A DNA stretch of 64,000 nucleotides. Origin: Diphasiastrum complanatum. Taxonomy: Eukaryota > Streptophyta > Lycopodiopsida > Lycopodiales > Lycopodiaceae. The translations under genes were made by a program, and so were the position numbers. The stretch spans positions 47,602,815 to 47,666,814 of the forward strand of contig CM055108.1 of NCBI GenBank assembly GCA_029204225.1. The letters run 5' to 3'. The notes under the pieces were generated by a model. The model ran no database searches, was not told the DNA's origin, and saw only the letters and a list, made by a program, of their open reading frames with translations. Shown piece after piece: positions 31,851 to 43,305 of the stretch (position 1 is the first letter of the stretch; each line of letters begins with the position of its first letter).

Positions 31851-33990
31851 TGGATTTGGTTGGCCGATAGTGTGATTTTAGGCCTCTTACAATGGTTTTT
31901 TTTTTTATAACTTCTTGATCCTTGCTTCAATTGACTTGAGATTTTCATAGTAGCTAAATCTGGTGCAGATCTAGCTATTGATCTTGTCTCTGCGAAGGTT
32001 ACTCGTGCGAGGGTTGACTGTGCGAAGGTTCTTCACTGTTTTGCAATCAAAAATCTTGATTTCTTCAAATCTGTTGGGAACTAACCTTCCTAGACTTGTC
32101 AGGGGCTGGATTTGGGATGGTGGATCTGGCTCTGTTCCAAGGGAGAAAGGTCCTTTCTTACAGATAAAAAATTTATAGCTGTCTACAAAGGTTCAAAAAC
32201 ACTTTTTTGATCATAGATCAGTCATTTCTTGCAACTAACGTTCGTAGGCTTCATCATTGATGGAAAAAGACATTTTGAAGACATTTGGGATGGTCTGCGA
32301 AAATAACTTCTGTGAGGATTTGATGGATCTTCTGATTTTAGTGATTTTTAGACACTCAAATCCAATTTTTTGCTCATTGGAATCAAACTAATCTTCGCAG
32401 ACTCTTCTGTGTCCTTGTCTCATTGAGATGGAACTTCAGATTTCTCTGCGAAGGTTCTTAGCCACTGGAACTAAAAATTTGGGTGTCTACGAGGGTTTAG
32501 CCTGATTTTTCCATCTTTTTCAACTAGGGAACGTTCACAAGATTCTCCGTGTCCTGGTCTCACTAAGATGGAACTTCAGGGAGCTCTACGAAGGTTCTTA
32601 TGAAGATCTAGTAGGAACTAACCTTCACAAGCTTTTCTGTGTCCTAGTCTCACTAAGATAGAACTTCAGAGAGCTCTGTAAAGGTTCTTATAAAGATCTG
32701 AATTTTTTTTTTATTTTTTAAGAAAAATTTAAATTTTTATGGTTTTTTTTGAGATTTTTCAAGATCTAATTGGTAGGAACTTTTGCAGGCTTCTATGCAG
32801 GTCTGAGACAGTACCTTGGAACTGCTTTCAGTCGTGTGAAGGTTGTTTTTCACTAGATTTTGAAACACCATTGCTAAGATCCATTTGGATAAAAAAAAAT
32901 CATAGAAACCACAAAAATCGTTTACTTTCTACAATTTTGAAGACAAAATGAGCAAAATTTTCATCAGATGCTAATCACTTTATGTTCTCTTGCAACCAAC
33001 CTTCGTCCACTTGCAAGCAAGACCACCCTGATGTAGTGAAGCTCTAGTTTGAAGGGAAAGGTTACTTTTCAACCATTTTTCAGAAATTGAAAAATCTGTC
33101 AAAAATAGTGAAAAAAATTTAAAAATTTAAAAACTATAAAATAATCATCATTCACATGTTTTACAATATATAGATCTGATTCGGATCTACTTATAACTAG
33201 GTCGACGAAAATTAATTCAAAAAATAGAAGACTAAAGTGAACGTTCCACTTGTTTTTGATAATTTTTTGTTGAAAGTTTTACACCTTGGTAGTCAATGAA
33301 TTAGGCGAACGTTAAATCATGGTTATTTGTGATTATAGCCTATTTTTGTCAAAAAAATATTATTTTATACAAAAATAAGAATATTACTCTTCAACGTTTA
33401 CTTGAATCTTCACCAACTTCTCTATGGTTTTCAAATTTAGTAGTTTATCATTTTGAGTTCGAAAAATGTTGGCTTTATCAAAGTTGCTCAAAAGACCAAT
33501 TTAACCCTTGCCAAGCTTTAAAAATATCAATCTCCACCAAAAGAATCTTTGTCGATTCTACTATAGTTTTATCTCTATCAGATCTACCTCCTGTCAGACG
33601 GACGAAGGTTAGATTTTTCAAATTTGTCAGAAACAGCCAGCTAAGTGATTTTTTTACTCAGAATAATATTGAGAAACCCTCGCCAAGTTAACCTTCAGCA
33701 ATACCATTTTTGAATTTTGATCTAGCTACTGTCAAATTTGTGAAAACTTTTCAAGTTGTTAATGAACAAATCAGAATTAGATATTGAAAAATCTAAATTT
33801 AAACTCTGAAAAATCTAAATCCAATCTCATCTACACAATATACCTTATTAACCTTCCATTTTTTTCTGAAGTAATTCATAAATTTGATGATGGGTCCATC
33901 CCCTTGAGACTGATAATCGAAGTTTATACAACCTGCAGAACGAAGGTTTTCCTTGAGTTTTACAATGAAGTTCTTGAAAGAATCTTCCTT
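31851..33990. repeat. 2.1-kb non-coding field rich in CGAAGGTT / AACCTTCG
   Basis: The octamer CGAAGGTT or close variants recurs on both strands (for example 31994, 32025, 32448, 32589, 33604, 33943, with complements near 32083, 32621, 32999). A 90-bp unit is tandemly repeated at about 32530-32700 (shared text CTAAGAT.GAACTTCAG), with an older copy at about 32395-32460. No protein domain is recognised in the open frames here. It may be the LTR or leader of the Ty3-type gag that follows. Confidence 0.6.
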
Positions 33991-34009
33991 GTTATTAGGT
34001 AAAATCAAA

Positions 34010-34660
34010 ATGGGAAATAAAGAGATGGTGTGTGATTACATTGAACGTGTCAAGAATCTCCATTCAAAATGTGAACCTGATCTTTTGAATGACAAGAATT
34101 GATTATGTGGTTTTTGGACGGGTTACCAAAATGAATCAAACATGAGCTTAAACATCGTGAATAGTACATGACATTGTAGCAGACAATAGATGAATCTATG
34201 CACGAATAAGATGAAGATTTAGATGATGAAACTCATGTTGTAATGTTGTCGTATACTACAGGACATATGACCACAACGTCCACTACGATTGCATCAACTA
34301 TATTAATGCGACAACGGAATTGATGATGGACAAGTTTGAAAAACTTGGCCGAAAGCAGCAGTTGTAGTTGGATAGATGCAAGCATAGTTTTATGCAAAGT
34401 TGAAAGCCTTGGAAAAACAACATGCTAAGATCGAAAAAGGTGCTGAGAAGATGGTCAAATTGTTTCCTAAAATAAAAAATGTTTGGAGTGGAATCTACGT
34501 TGGTAATCATACCATGAATGAGTGTCCAACTATGAAGAGATGGATGACCGAAACTCATTGTCATTTGTGCAATTCAAATGGACATGAAACTATTTTTTGT
34601 TCATTTAATCCTCAGATTATTCAGCAAAAATATCACAAGTATGGGTTCTAGGAGGGTCCA
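34010..34660 (+). pseudogene. Ty3-type gag fragment with zinc knuckle
   Basis: The sequence reads CDYIERVKNLHSKCEPDLLN, then after a frame change MWFLDGLPK and IKHELKHRE, QTIDESMHE, and at 34555 an intact CX2CX4HX4C knuckle, CHLCNSNGHETIFC. This is the nucleocapsid end of a Ty3-type gag. Several stops are present. Confidence 0.75.
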
Positions 34661-34719
34661 AGAGGGAAAGCACCAAATGGTAAGGTGCATGGCTTTGGAT
34701 TCCCGGAACCATTAGCTCT

Positions 34720-35177
34720 ACCTGCTCTAATTCCCTTGGGTATCCTGCTATGAATCATATCAAGATGCTATTGTCTGGGACACTCTCAAGGTCATAGCCG
34801 TCATGTAATCTCTCGATCCATTTCATATAGTCGTACAAGGACTCGTTCTTCTTGTCCATGCGGATACGTCCTAATTGCAAGAAGGGATCGGAAAGAAAAC
34901 GGGTGGTCTTGAAGCGAGTGATGAACTCGGCTTATAGGATATTCCAATCATCATGTTCATTCTACTCCAGATTGAAATACCAATCCTACGCAGTATCGGT
35001 TAGGCACATATTGAAATATCTTAATAGCTTTTGTGGGCTATCATCTCTGTAGGCTCTACATGCTTGGGTGTAGATCTGTAAGAATCGTCGAGGATCTCCC
35101 TTTTCATCAAACCGTGGAAGGTCGATTTTGGGAAAGTTCTTGACTGCATGAGGTACAAATGGCCTAGGATTATCCAA
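34720..35177 (-). pseudogene. Ty3-type gag core (retrotrans_gag) fragment, opposite strand
   Basis: The - strand reads FPKIDLPRFDEKGDPRRFLQ, YTQACRAYRDDSPQKLLRYF, then after stops FITRFKTTRFL, LGRIRMDKKNESLYDYMKWI, ERLHDGYDLESVPDNSILI and FIAGYPRELEQVEL. This is a typical retrotrans_gag block. It belongs to a different family from the + strand gag next to it. No LTRs are seen. Confidence 0.8.
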
Positions 35178-35675
35178 CGCATGTGAATCTATATTAACTT
35201 TTCGTGAGATAATTCGATTGGTATGTTAATGAATTCCTCAAGATCTAGGAGATCTAGAATTGATAATCTCCTATCGGATCTAAGATGAAAGATATGGCTA
35301 TTTTTGGTCTTTTTTTATTTTCTTTTCTCAGATGTTTTTGTAGATCTTTTATGTTGTAAGGTGATCAGAGAGTGGATCAAGATGCGGATCAAACCGAAGT
35401 GAAATCGAAATCAGATTGAGATCATATCGAGATAAAAAAAAAATCGGGTGGAATAAAAGTAAGCAATTGAAAGATTAACAGGAGAATGGGAAGAATAAAA
35501 AAAGAAAAAAACGGATTCTGATGATCCATTCAAATATATTCCATAAATTTTGAAATTTCTCTAATGGCAAATAATAGATAGAGGCGAGTAATTGGCTAGT
35601 AATGTTAATTATCCGTCGAGCTATCTATGTATTGTGAATGATGATCAGAACACATTGCGAAGAGGGTGAATAAAG

Positions 35676-36122
35676 ATGAGCAGATGGCGAGAAATAAGTC
35701 AAAAAGTCAGATCATTAGATGTATCTGGAATTAGCAGAAATGCTTATTCTACTTTTTTTAGAATAGTTAAGGAAGTTTTTTCCCAAGTGATGGTGAAGAA
35801 AATTTATCTTCCGCGTCCATATCGGGTAAGATTAGCTAGAAATTTTTATAATGACGGAATGTTCAAAGTAGTTGGCCAACCACTTCATATAACTGAATTA
35901 TACAAATCAGAACATGGTGAGCTTAATTACAACGATTGCAATAATATTTTCCTTGATATTGAAAATGTTCTAAAATACATTATTCGATTCTATAAACTAG
36001 ACGAATATCAAGTAAATGGAAAGATCATTATTGTAATAAAATTGGATGAATCTGAAATCATCAAGAGTCAGAAGTTGGAACGAGTGAGTGTCCTTAGATA
36101 TCTCATGCAAGCAAATATGTAG
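35676..36122 (+). CDS. Unrecognised protein family U, copy 1 (N-terminal part)
   Basis: A 148-residue frame starting MSRWREISQKVRSLDVSGIS. It contains FKVVGQPLHITELY, NIFLDIENVLKYIIRFYKLD and KIIIVIKLDESEIIKSQKLE, then ERVSV and a stop. I do not recognise the family. The same protein is found in a second copy at 41478-42629, where the sequence continues past ERVS for about 230 more residues, so copy 1 is truncated. There is no signal peptide or membrane segment. The multi-copy state and TE surroundings suggest a transposon-encoded or captured gene. Confidence 0.55.
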   Translation: MSRWREISQKVRSLDVSGISRNAYSTFFRIVKEVFSQVMVKKIYLPRPYRVRLARNFYNDGMFKVVGQPLHITELYKSEHGELNYNDCNNIFLDIENVLKYIIRFYKLDEYQVNGKIIIVIKLDESEIIKSQKLERVSVLRYLMQANM

Positions 36123-37109
36123 CATTACGTAAAGCTTCTTGTTGTCCGTTCTTATCGGTTTACTCATTGTTCGGTTTGGACCTCCACTTCTGACATACAT
36201 TGTGTGATTTTTGATTACACGACCAAGATTATATCTCTCATATCAATCTAAAATCAAGTATGACGTCTCAAGAATAGCTATCTTTCTTGGACGTACTTAG
36301 CTACAATATTATCAGCTGATGCTTTCAAAAGCTATTACTTGATATTTCTCTCAGCTAAGTTTGTCCTTTCAATATAAACACTTAGCTCTTTGACGTTGGA
36401 GGTTACTTTTCAATTTGTTTTCATAGTATCAAAGCTCAATATCTTTGATTTTTTTTTTGGCTTCTTAAAAGCTCATGTACTAGTTAAAATTAGACATAAT
36501 CACATACAATAGTAAACTTGAAATTCACACAGGAGGAGTTTTCCACACCTCAAGCAATGCTCTGATGTTTTCTGTTTTTTAGAGTACTTTAGTAGACAGA
36601 ATCTTAGATTGCTCTCTTGTTCAGAACGCTAATCTGTATTGAGCAAGGATTGGTTACATGGATTGTAAATGCATGTAGCTGGAGTGAACGAAACTGCTTC
36701 ATCCCATTGATAGGCTAGGATTGCAGATGGGTAAACTGGTAAATCTATCTGCCTGAAAATAGTTCCCGGTTTTCAGATAAGAAACTACCTAAGAAGAAGT
36801 AAAGACCTAGAATACCTTATTCTTTGCATTCTTTGTGAAAAGTGCTTTACTTGATATTAGATTCCTTTTTGGTAAGGGAGAAAGTATGCAACAATTATAT
36901 ATATTCTCTGGGGTTGCTAGTGAGCATACATTTTCCATATTTTGTTTCCTTTTTGGTTGATTTGTAGATCATAATGCTTCCTACTATTGGGTGTTTTTGT
37001 TCCATTTCACAACTCTTCTCTTTTTGTTTCATAATTGAACAGTCGATTTTCATTTTTTATTGGCTTTTAAGACAATCAATTTTCTTTGTGGATTTTGTCT
37101 GTTTTGAGA
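36123..37109. other. No gene recognised
   Basis: AT-rich sequence; the short frame at 36974-37216 overlaps the first unit of the tandem duplication and is not gene-like. Confidence 0.4.
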
Positions 37110-37115
37110 TTTTTT

Positions 37116-37605
37116 GGATGATTGTCTTGGAGAATACATGTTGCAAATGTCCTAGGAGATTGAGAGTGGTAGATGAGAGATTTGTTGAGAGACGTGTATA
37201 TATTCTTTACACATGACACCCACATACATTAGCAATATATGCATGTTCAAAAGGGACTCCTACATTCTAGGCAAAGGTATTATAGACAAAGAAGTTGTAT
37301 TAACAAGGCATAGGGCATTGATATAGATCATAGGCCATAATGTAAATCAAGTAATTTTTTGGATGATTGTCTTGGAGAATACATGTTGCAAATGTCCTAG
37401 GAGATTGAGAGTGGTAGATGAGAGATTTGTTGAGAGACGTGTATATATTCTTTACACATGACACCCACATACATTAGCAATACATGCATGTTCAAAAGGG
37501 ACTCCTACATTCTAGGCAAAGGTATTATAGACAAAGAAGCTGTATCATCAAGGCATAGGGCATTGATATAGATCATAGGCCATAATGTACATCAAGTGAT
37601 TTACA
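37116..37605. repeat. 245-bp tandem duplication, two near-identical units
   Basis: The unit starting GGATGATTGTCTTGGAGAAT at 37116 recurs at 37361, period 245, with only a few differences (for example ATATGCATG/ACATGCATG and GTTGTATTAACA/GCTGTATCATCA). Likely a recent unequal crossover or slippage. Confidence 0.95.
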
Positions 37606-38981
37606 AGGCCTTCATGTCTAGTGAATGTACATTTACAAGTTTATTTGGATCTTAAAACTAATGTAAAATTCTTGTTCATGTAGTTATTGTGCATTACAAT
37701 GTTCTCTAGCATATCAAAGAGTATGGCAATGCATTTTGAGTCAATATTTACACAACTATAATGGGTAGTGTTATGTGGTTGACTCTCCTTATCTTCTCAT
37801 AGCCATTTGTTACAATTGTTACAAGGAATTCATGGTTCTTTTATATAGCTTTCGTTCTACTAAGTTAGTGGTTCATTATGTATTCTTTGAAATTTACATA
37901 ATTACCTGGCTTACAAGCATGGTTTGTATAATTTGGCTGGGACATGATTGACAATATATTGCTATATACTTCATTCTTCTGGTTTTCTCTATGATCAACT
38001 GCCATTAAAGTCATAGAATTATGAGACTTTGTTTCACATACATTTGTCATTTCACACACCAAAATCTCTTACGAGTCAATGATCATTATTAGGCATTTAG
38101 ACCCAACTCTTGGAATCGAGAATATCAGACAAAATAAATTCTATAAAATATTATTTTTAAACTGTTGGCATATGCTAGTATTCATAATGATTGGAAAGTA
38201 CCTAAGGCAAACAATTGAGAGGACTACAAGAGTGCTTGATTGTGTTGTTTTTATTGCATGTCTCCCCTCAACAACTGATGTGTCCTCCTTGACCATTGAT
38301 TTTATTTCATCCTTGCAAAATGCTAATGGAAACTTTGCTCTTATGCTTCAATTGTAGGTATGCTTGGACTTGTAGATATACACATCCATTCACTAGGTAG
38401 GTGAAATCCTAGTATGGGCATGATGCATTGAAATGTGTTAAAGAAATCAAATGCCAACCACAAAGGGCATCATATCCTCCAATTATCAAAGTTGGTTGGC
38501 CTCAATAGTGACATAGTGAAGATTATCTGCTCAAACTTCATGACATGTAACTACATGTTTTGGTTGCAAAATTGACCAAAGAGGCCAAGAATAAATTAGT
38601 CACCATGTCTGAATCAAAATGTTTGACTAACATCTTTTCAAGGAGATATCTTTCGCTTCCAAAATGGGAGGAGAGAATGAACTTGCGGGACCTTTGATCT
38701 AACATGAAACTGTACAAACTAGTTTGCTTTCATTGGGTCCCTTATCTCCAAGGAAGATTTAATTGTGACTATCTTGACTATTCTGCCAGGCCTATGATCT
38801 TTCCCTTATTCAATCAAATCAAGGACATGCCTTTCCTTATCACATCCTTCATAAGATGATAAGTACATGATCTTCTTTATCACTATGACATCTTGGATAA
38901 AATCGATGTGCTTACTACCTCATTTGCTCTTTCTTTTCCTTAAGACACTTGAAAGCATAGTGGCCATACTTGCCACAATAA
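37606..38981. other. No gene recognised; possible Copia remnants
   Basis: No clean frame. CATACTTGCCACAATAATG at about 38965-38983 hints at the complement of a Copia gag zinc knuckle (HYCGKYG on the - strand), but this is too short to assign. Confidence 0.35.
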
Positions 38982-39780
38982 TGTGAAAATTCACACGTGT
39001 GGGAATGCCCTATTGTGTGTGAATGATCTCCTAAGCAAGCTTATGCACTTTTAGATCAATACTAAATTGAAATCGAAGATCTAGATCAAAAATCTAAGGC
39101 AAAGAGGCAAAGATACATGCATAGATTGATAATCAAAGTAATTTCACACGTGGGAAAGTGATTCATGAAAAAACTAAGTAAAGCCAAGCTCCTCTCCTCG
39201 GGTAGAGAGAGAATAGACCACTTTTGGTCTCGGGTAGAGAGAGAGTGTAATACAAGCAAAATTCACAATTCTCAAATTTGACTCAAAAACTCAACTTAGA
39301 TTATGATTGGAAAGAGGAGTACATATAAAACTCGTGGAGAGCTTTGCTTACTTCCTACTCGACCCCTAATCCTAGAATGATGCATCCATCTTGCAATTCT
39401 ATTGGACCCTTCATGAGAATTTCTCAATTTTTTTTGGACCCCTTGACCAAAGCCAACACTTTGACTTGATCACTCATCAAATTAGTGTCACAAGCCTATT
39501 TACAAGCCTAACTAGCTCGAGATTGCATCATAAGCTACTTTTGGCTCAATAGAGACATTACATGTGGATTTGACCAATTTGCCATCTATGCCAATTTTTG
39601 GCCCTATCACAACTCTACACCAAGATGCTTGACATAAAAACTTAGGAAAACCCTAAAGCTATGATAGATAACTTTTTATAACTATTTTACACATGTGGGA
39701 ACATGCTCCACACGTGTGAAATGTACTCACAAACATAAAATCATAAAATTACCAAGATAGATTTTTGACTATTTTTCACA
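38982..39780 (-). repeat. 3' LTR (- strand) with adjacent polypurine tract
   Basis: 799 bp, starting TGTGAAAATTCACACG and ending TTTTTCACA. It is homologous to the LTR at 60863-61681 (shared block CTCTCCTCGGGTAGAGAGAG). On the - strand it is preceded by CTAGTTTTTGAGGAG (39781-39795), which fits a polypurine tract, so this is the 3' LTR of a - strand element whose interior lies to the right. Short palindromic CACACGTGTG motifs recur near both ends. Confidence 0.8.
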
Positions 39781-40534
39781 CTCCTCAAAAACTAGCTTGG
39801 TAAGATCAAGGAGTTTGTGAAACTTTTTGAGTGGATCCTTTTGTATGTATATGAAATAAAAAACCAACAAAAGGATCCATCATAGCAGCACCTCACCAAA
39901 TCCATGATAAGATCTCTTTGGTAGAAATCTCATGCCAATATCTTTGAACAGTACTCCTCCAATTTGCCGCTATTTCAATGTGCCTCCTCCATGCTTGATG
40001 ATGATCTTTGAATTAAAAGTTGAACTTGCATGAAGATGGCTGCACCATAGAGATGGAAATCTGAGGCTTCCATGCCTCATAAATATCACAAAGATCATAG
40101 AGATCAAGATCATAAGATGAGCAAAAATGTAGATCTTCAAGATTAAGAATACTAGCTTGACTAGTCCACATACTATGAACTTTATCCATGATGGATCTCA
40201 TTTTGAAATCAAATGCAATCTTGATCTTTTTGAGACTAAACACTTGGTCAAGGATGTAAGTGTCCTTAAAGGATGATGATTCACTTAATCTCAAGAGAAG
40301 TTTACAAAATGCCTCAAAATATGTGAAAACAAGATTTTTTCAAATTTTGAGCAACAAGCTCATCCTTGCTCTTACTAAATCCAAGAGCATGCTCTCGATG
40401 ACACAATCTCTTACTTTTAAAATGTTTTGAAGACATATCTAAGCCAATAATGAAAAGAAATATGTCCATACAATAGGGATGTAAGAATCTCAACAAAGCA
40501 AGATAGTGACCACAAGAACTTGGTCTTGCATCTT
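39781..40534 (-). pseudogene. 3' coding block of an RT-less Copia derivative
   Basis: - strand frames at 40550-40314 (CREHALGFSKSKDELVAQNL) and 40294-40013 (SESSSFKDTYI..QVFSL, then KMRSIMDKVHSMWTSQ and YDLDLYDLCDI). They resemble the block at 55620-55960 (+), which reads TLECARSKHDIFIHKLKDFD, TESSLKDTYIHTRVFGL and KQLWTSKF. The block is not RT, RNase H or integrase. It sits directly inside a 3' LTR, as its relative sits near the end of its element. Confidence 0.55.
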
Positions 40535-41045
40535 GAAGATTTCCGTGCAAAGTTTTACGACATTTTCCAGTAATTCCACGATTACAACGTCTATTTCATT
40601 GTTTATCTCTTGCACAACTTATGGATTGGCATGCACATCATACCTCTACAGATGGGATGATGAGGGTACCTTCATATTCACCTGCATGGAAACACATCAA
40701 CAAAGAGTATCCAAGCTTTGCCAATGAGTCAAGTCTTGCAACAGATGGTGTGAACCCCTTTGGTGTACGATCAACTACGTGGTCCATTTGGCCTGTTTGC
40801 TTGGTAAATTATAATATTCCTCCTTGGTTGAGTACAAAAAAGAGACACATCATGTTGGCACTTCAACGCAAGGTTACGAACATGGATGTGTATCTTGAAC
40901 CGCTTACTGACGAGTTGGAAGATTTGTGGAAGGGGATAAAGGCATATGACATTTCGTGCCCCTTACATGAGAGGGAGTTTACACTACATGCCATTGTTAT
41001 GTGGACAATGCATGACTATCCAGGATTAAGTGAATGCTCAGGTAA
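40535..41045 (+). pseudogene. tnp2 transposase fragment (CACTA), + strand
   Basis: Reads CKVLRHFPVIPRLQRLFHCL, WHAHHTSTDGMMRVPSYSPA, FANESSLATDGVNPFGVRS, WPVCLVNYNIPPWLSTKKR, MDVYLEPLTDELEDLWKGI and HAIVMWTMHDYPGLSECSG. It matches the core of tnp2 and is a different, closer-to-intact copy than the one at 28-29 kb. After ECSG a GT (41042) would be a plausible intron donor at the usual tnp2 splice point. The transposon ends are not seen. Confidence 0.85.
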
Positions 41046-41477
41046 TCATTCAAACAATGTCTATCTTGTGTACATAGGAGTTTGTTTATAGTTACATACA
41101 ACTAGTTTATGGCATTTACATGATATACTACAATGGCTAGAAATATTCTTTGACATATACTTTTTTTAATAGTGATTGATAGTATCCATTTGTTGGGTAG
41201 AAGAGTTGAGAGAGATGCCTCCAAAGATGATATCTGTGAAAAATTGGCGAAAAACTATGAGAGGAATCTCAAGCAAAGCCAATCAATGGTATGAAAAGAT
41301 TATCTATATCTCATCATTTGGAATATTGGAATAAAACACCGGTGGACTTGCCGGAGGTGTGTTCAAAAATTTCTAGCATGAATAATCCACGCGTGGATGT
41401 TCCACGCAAACAAAATTTCAATCATCAGCAAAGTGTGGAGTGTCGTGTGGATACTAAACACAGAGTTTTCTAGTTGT
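41046..41477. other. Transition between tnp2 fragment and family U copy 2
   Basis: No recognised domain. Frames around 41291-41473 do not match copy 1 of family U. Confidence 0.35.
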
Positions 41478-42629
41478 GGTATGCAGACAATAGTTGGTAA
41501 TCCATCTCATATCAATAAGTGTATTGCTCAAAAGGAGAATGTCTAGCATATAGCAATTCCAACTTTATTGACATTAATCAGTTACTAACTTTCATCATAA
41601 ATTTTTACAATATTACAAATGAGAATCTCAATAACAAGTTGATAGTTGTTCTCAAGTTAGAATTGTCTAAAATTATAAAAGGACACAAAATGGAGAGAGT
41701 CAGTCTTACGATCATAGATGAAGCACTTTCAAATTCAGAAGACTCAGAAGGCCTCAACTTTAGTGTTCAATCAGAAAATGATATCTGGTGGTTGGCAGCT
41801 TTTCAGGTATAGTAGTTCCTTCACATATTCAATAGGGATAATCTAATATGAATTCTATTTGAAAAATTTTCTCTGTGTTAATATTATGCTAAATCAATTT
41901 TTTGTTTCTCTTATAGGTGTTGAAAGAAGACCATGACATTCTCTCATGGATATTTAGTAGAACGTCATATCCTGCCACCATCAAACATCACATGGAGGGA
42001 GTTCTACTTAGTGTTCTTGGAATTGGCACTTTCAACATAGAATGGCATTTAGCAAGAGATCTGAAGACATTAAAAGGTATGTTCAATGTATCCCATGGCG
42101 CTAACTCTAAACACCCATGTTTGTACTGCATGAAGATAGCAAAAGACATGACAAAGAGTATAGGAATATCAAGAGCTCGAGAAGATCCTAATTGGAAACC
42201 CATACTACCGATTCCTCTTCAAAATATTCATATCTGTACATTGCATGCGTAGTGCGTACAATAGAAAAAATAATATATCTTCACATCTTGTTTGTATGGG
42301 ATTCCAAGCTAGACGCATCTGCAAAAGAAGCTATTTCCAGATTAGATGATGTGTTGTCCAAAGTAGGCTTACATAAAGGCCATGTTAAAATTAAAAAAGA
42401 TGGCAAGCTATCAAGTAAAACAAAAAATATTCCATACAAGCCGAGCATTGGAGGATCCAAAGCTCATAAATTTTTATCAAATTATTCTGGCAAAGAATCC
42501 AAGATTCAATACTCGGTTTGGAAAGAGATAATAGCTGCAACTCAAGATTTCGAAGAAGAAGGTTCTACTCGTCTACACAAACAGAAGATCTCTGCCCTCC
42601 TCGACGAATTGCAAAACTTGGAGTCATAG
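41478..42629 (+). pseudogene. Unrecognised protein family U, copy 2, with one intron
   Basis: Begins with MQTIVGNPSHIN, which aligns with FKVVGQPLHIT of copy 1. After a stop and frame change it continues YSNSNFIDINQLLTFIINFY, NNKLIVVLKLELSKIIKGHK and MERVSL. A GT-AG intron lies at 41807-41916 (110 bp); joining restores WWLAAFQ-VLKEDHDILSWIF in frame. Exon 2 has FNIEWHLARDLKTLKGMFNV and the pair CLYCMKIAKD. A frameshift near 42240 leads to VVRTIEKIIYLHILFVWDSK and a Lys/Ser-rich C-terminus ending LDELQNLES. The family is unknown to me. The Asp in ARDLKTL followed by a CXXC pair recalls some transposases, but no catalytic triad can be proved. Confidence 0.55.
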
Positions 42630-43300
42630 ACTTCACGCCCAGGTGAAACGAGAGGCAACGACGGAGACTAACTGATTAGTTGATTAGCGTTAATTATTCT
42701 TCTGATTTCTGCATTAAACCATCTTGTATGTATGATCAAAGAGGAATAGAAGTCCTTCCTAATACAAAGGAAGACGAAATTATAGGACAGGAGATTGTTG
42801 TCTTGACAGCTCTTGATAGTAATATAGAAAATAAAGATAAACTTACTAAATAGAATCTCAATTGTATACGTGTATATAATACCATCCAAAAAAGGAGACA
42901 CACTCTTACATGTAAACAACCCATTTATGGGATTTTTATTGATATCAATATAGATTCTTACAATCAAGTTGTGTTCATAGTACAATACTGAATTGCAATT
43001 TTTCTAGATTGATAAAAAAACAAGATTCTTGTTTTCATCTTGAGTAATGATGATGGACGTATATTTTCTGATAGTGAATCTCAGTGTTCTTCCATTAGTT
43101 GGATAGTTTTGCCAATTATCTCTGCATCTGTTCTCGAGCTCATGTCTTTTACGTACCTGCATACATTTAATACAAAGTATGTTATATTTAGTCTAAAAAT
43201 TATATGAGCAATTTTTGATAGAAATTGTACATAAAGAATAGAATGTTTACAGTTACTTATGGGTTTACCATTTGAAATGAATTTGAAATTTAAAAGTATA
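42630..43300. other. No gene recognised
   Basis: AT-rich DNA after family U copy 2. Confidence 0.4.
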
Positions 43301-43305
43301 TCATC

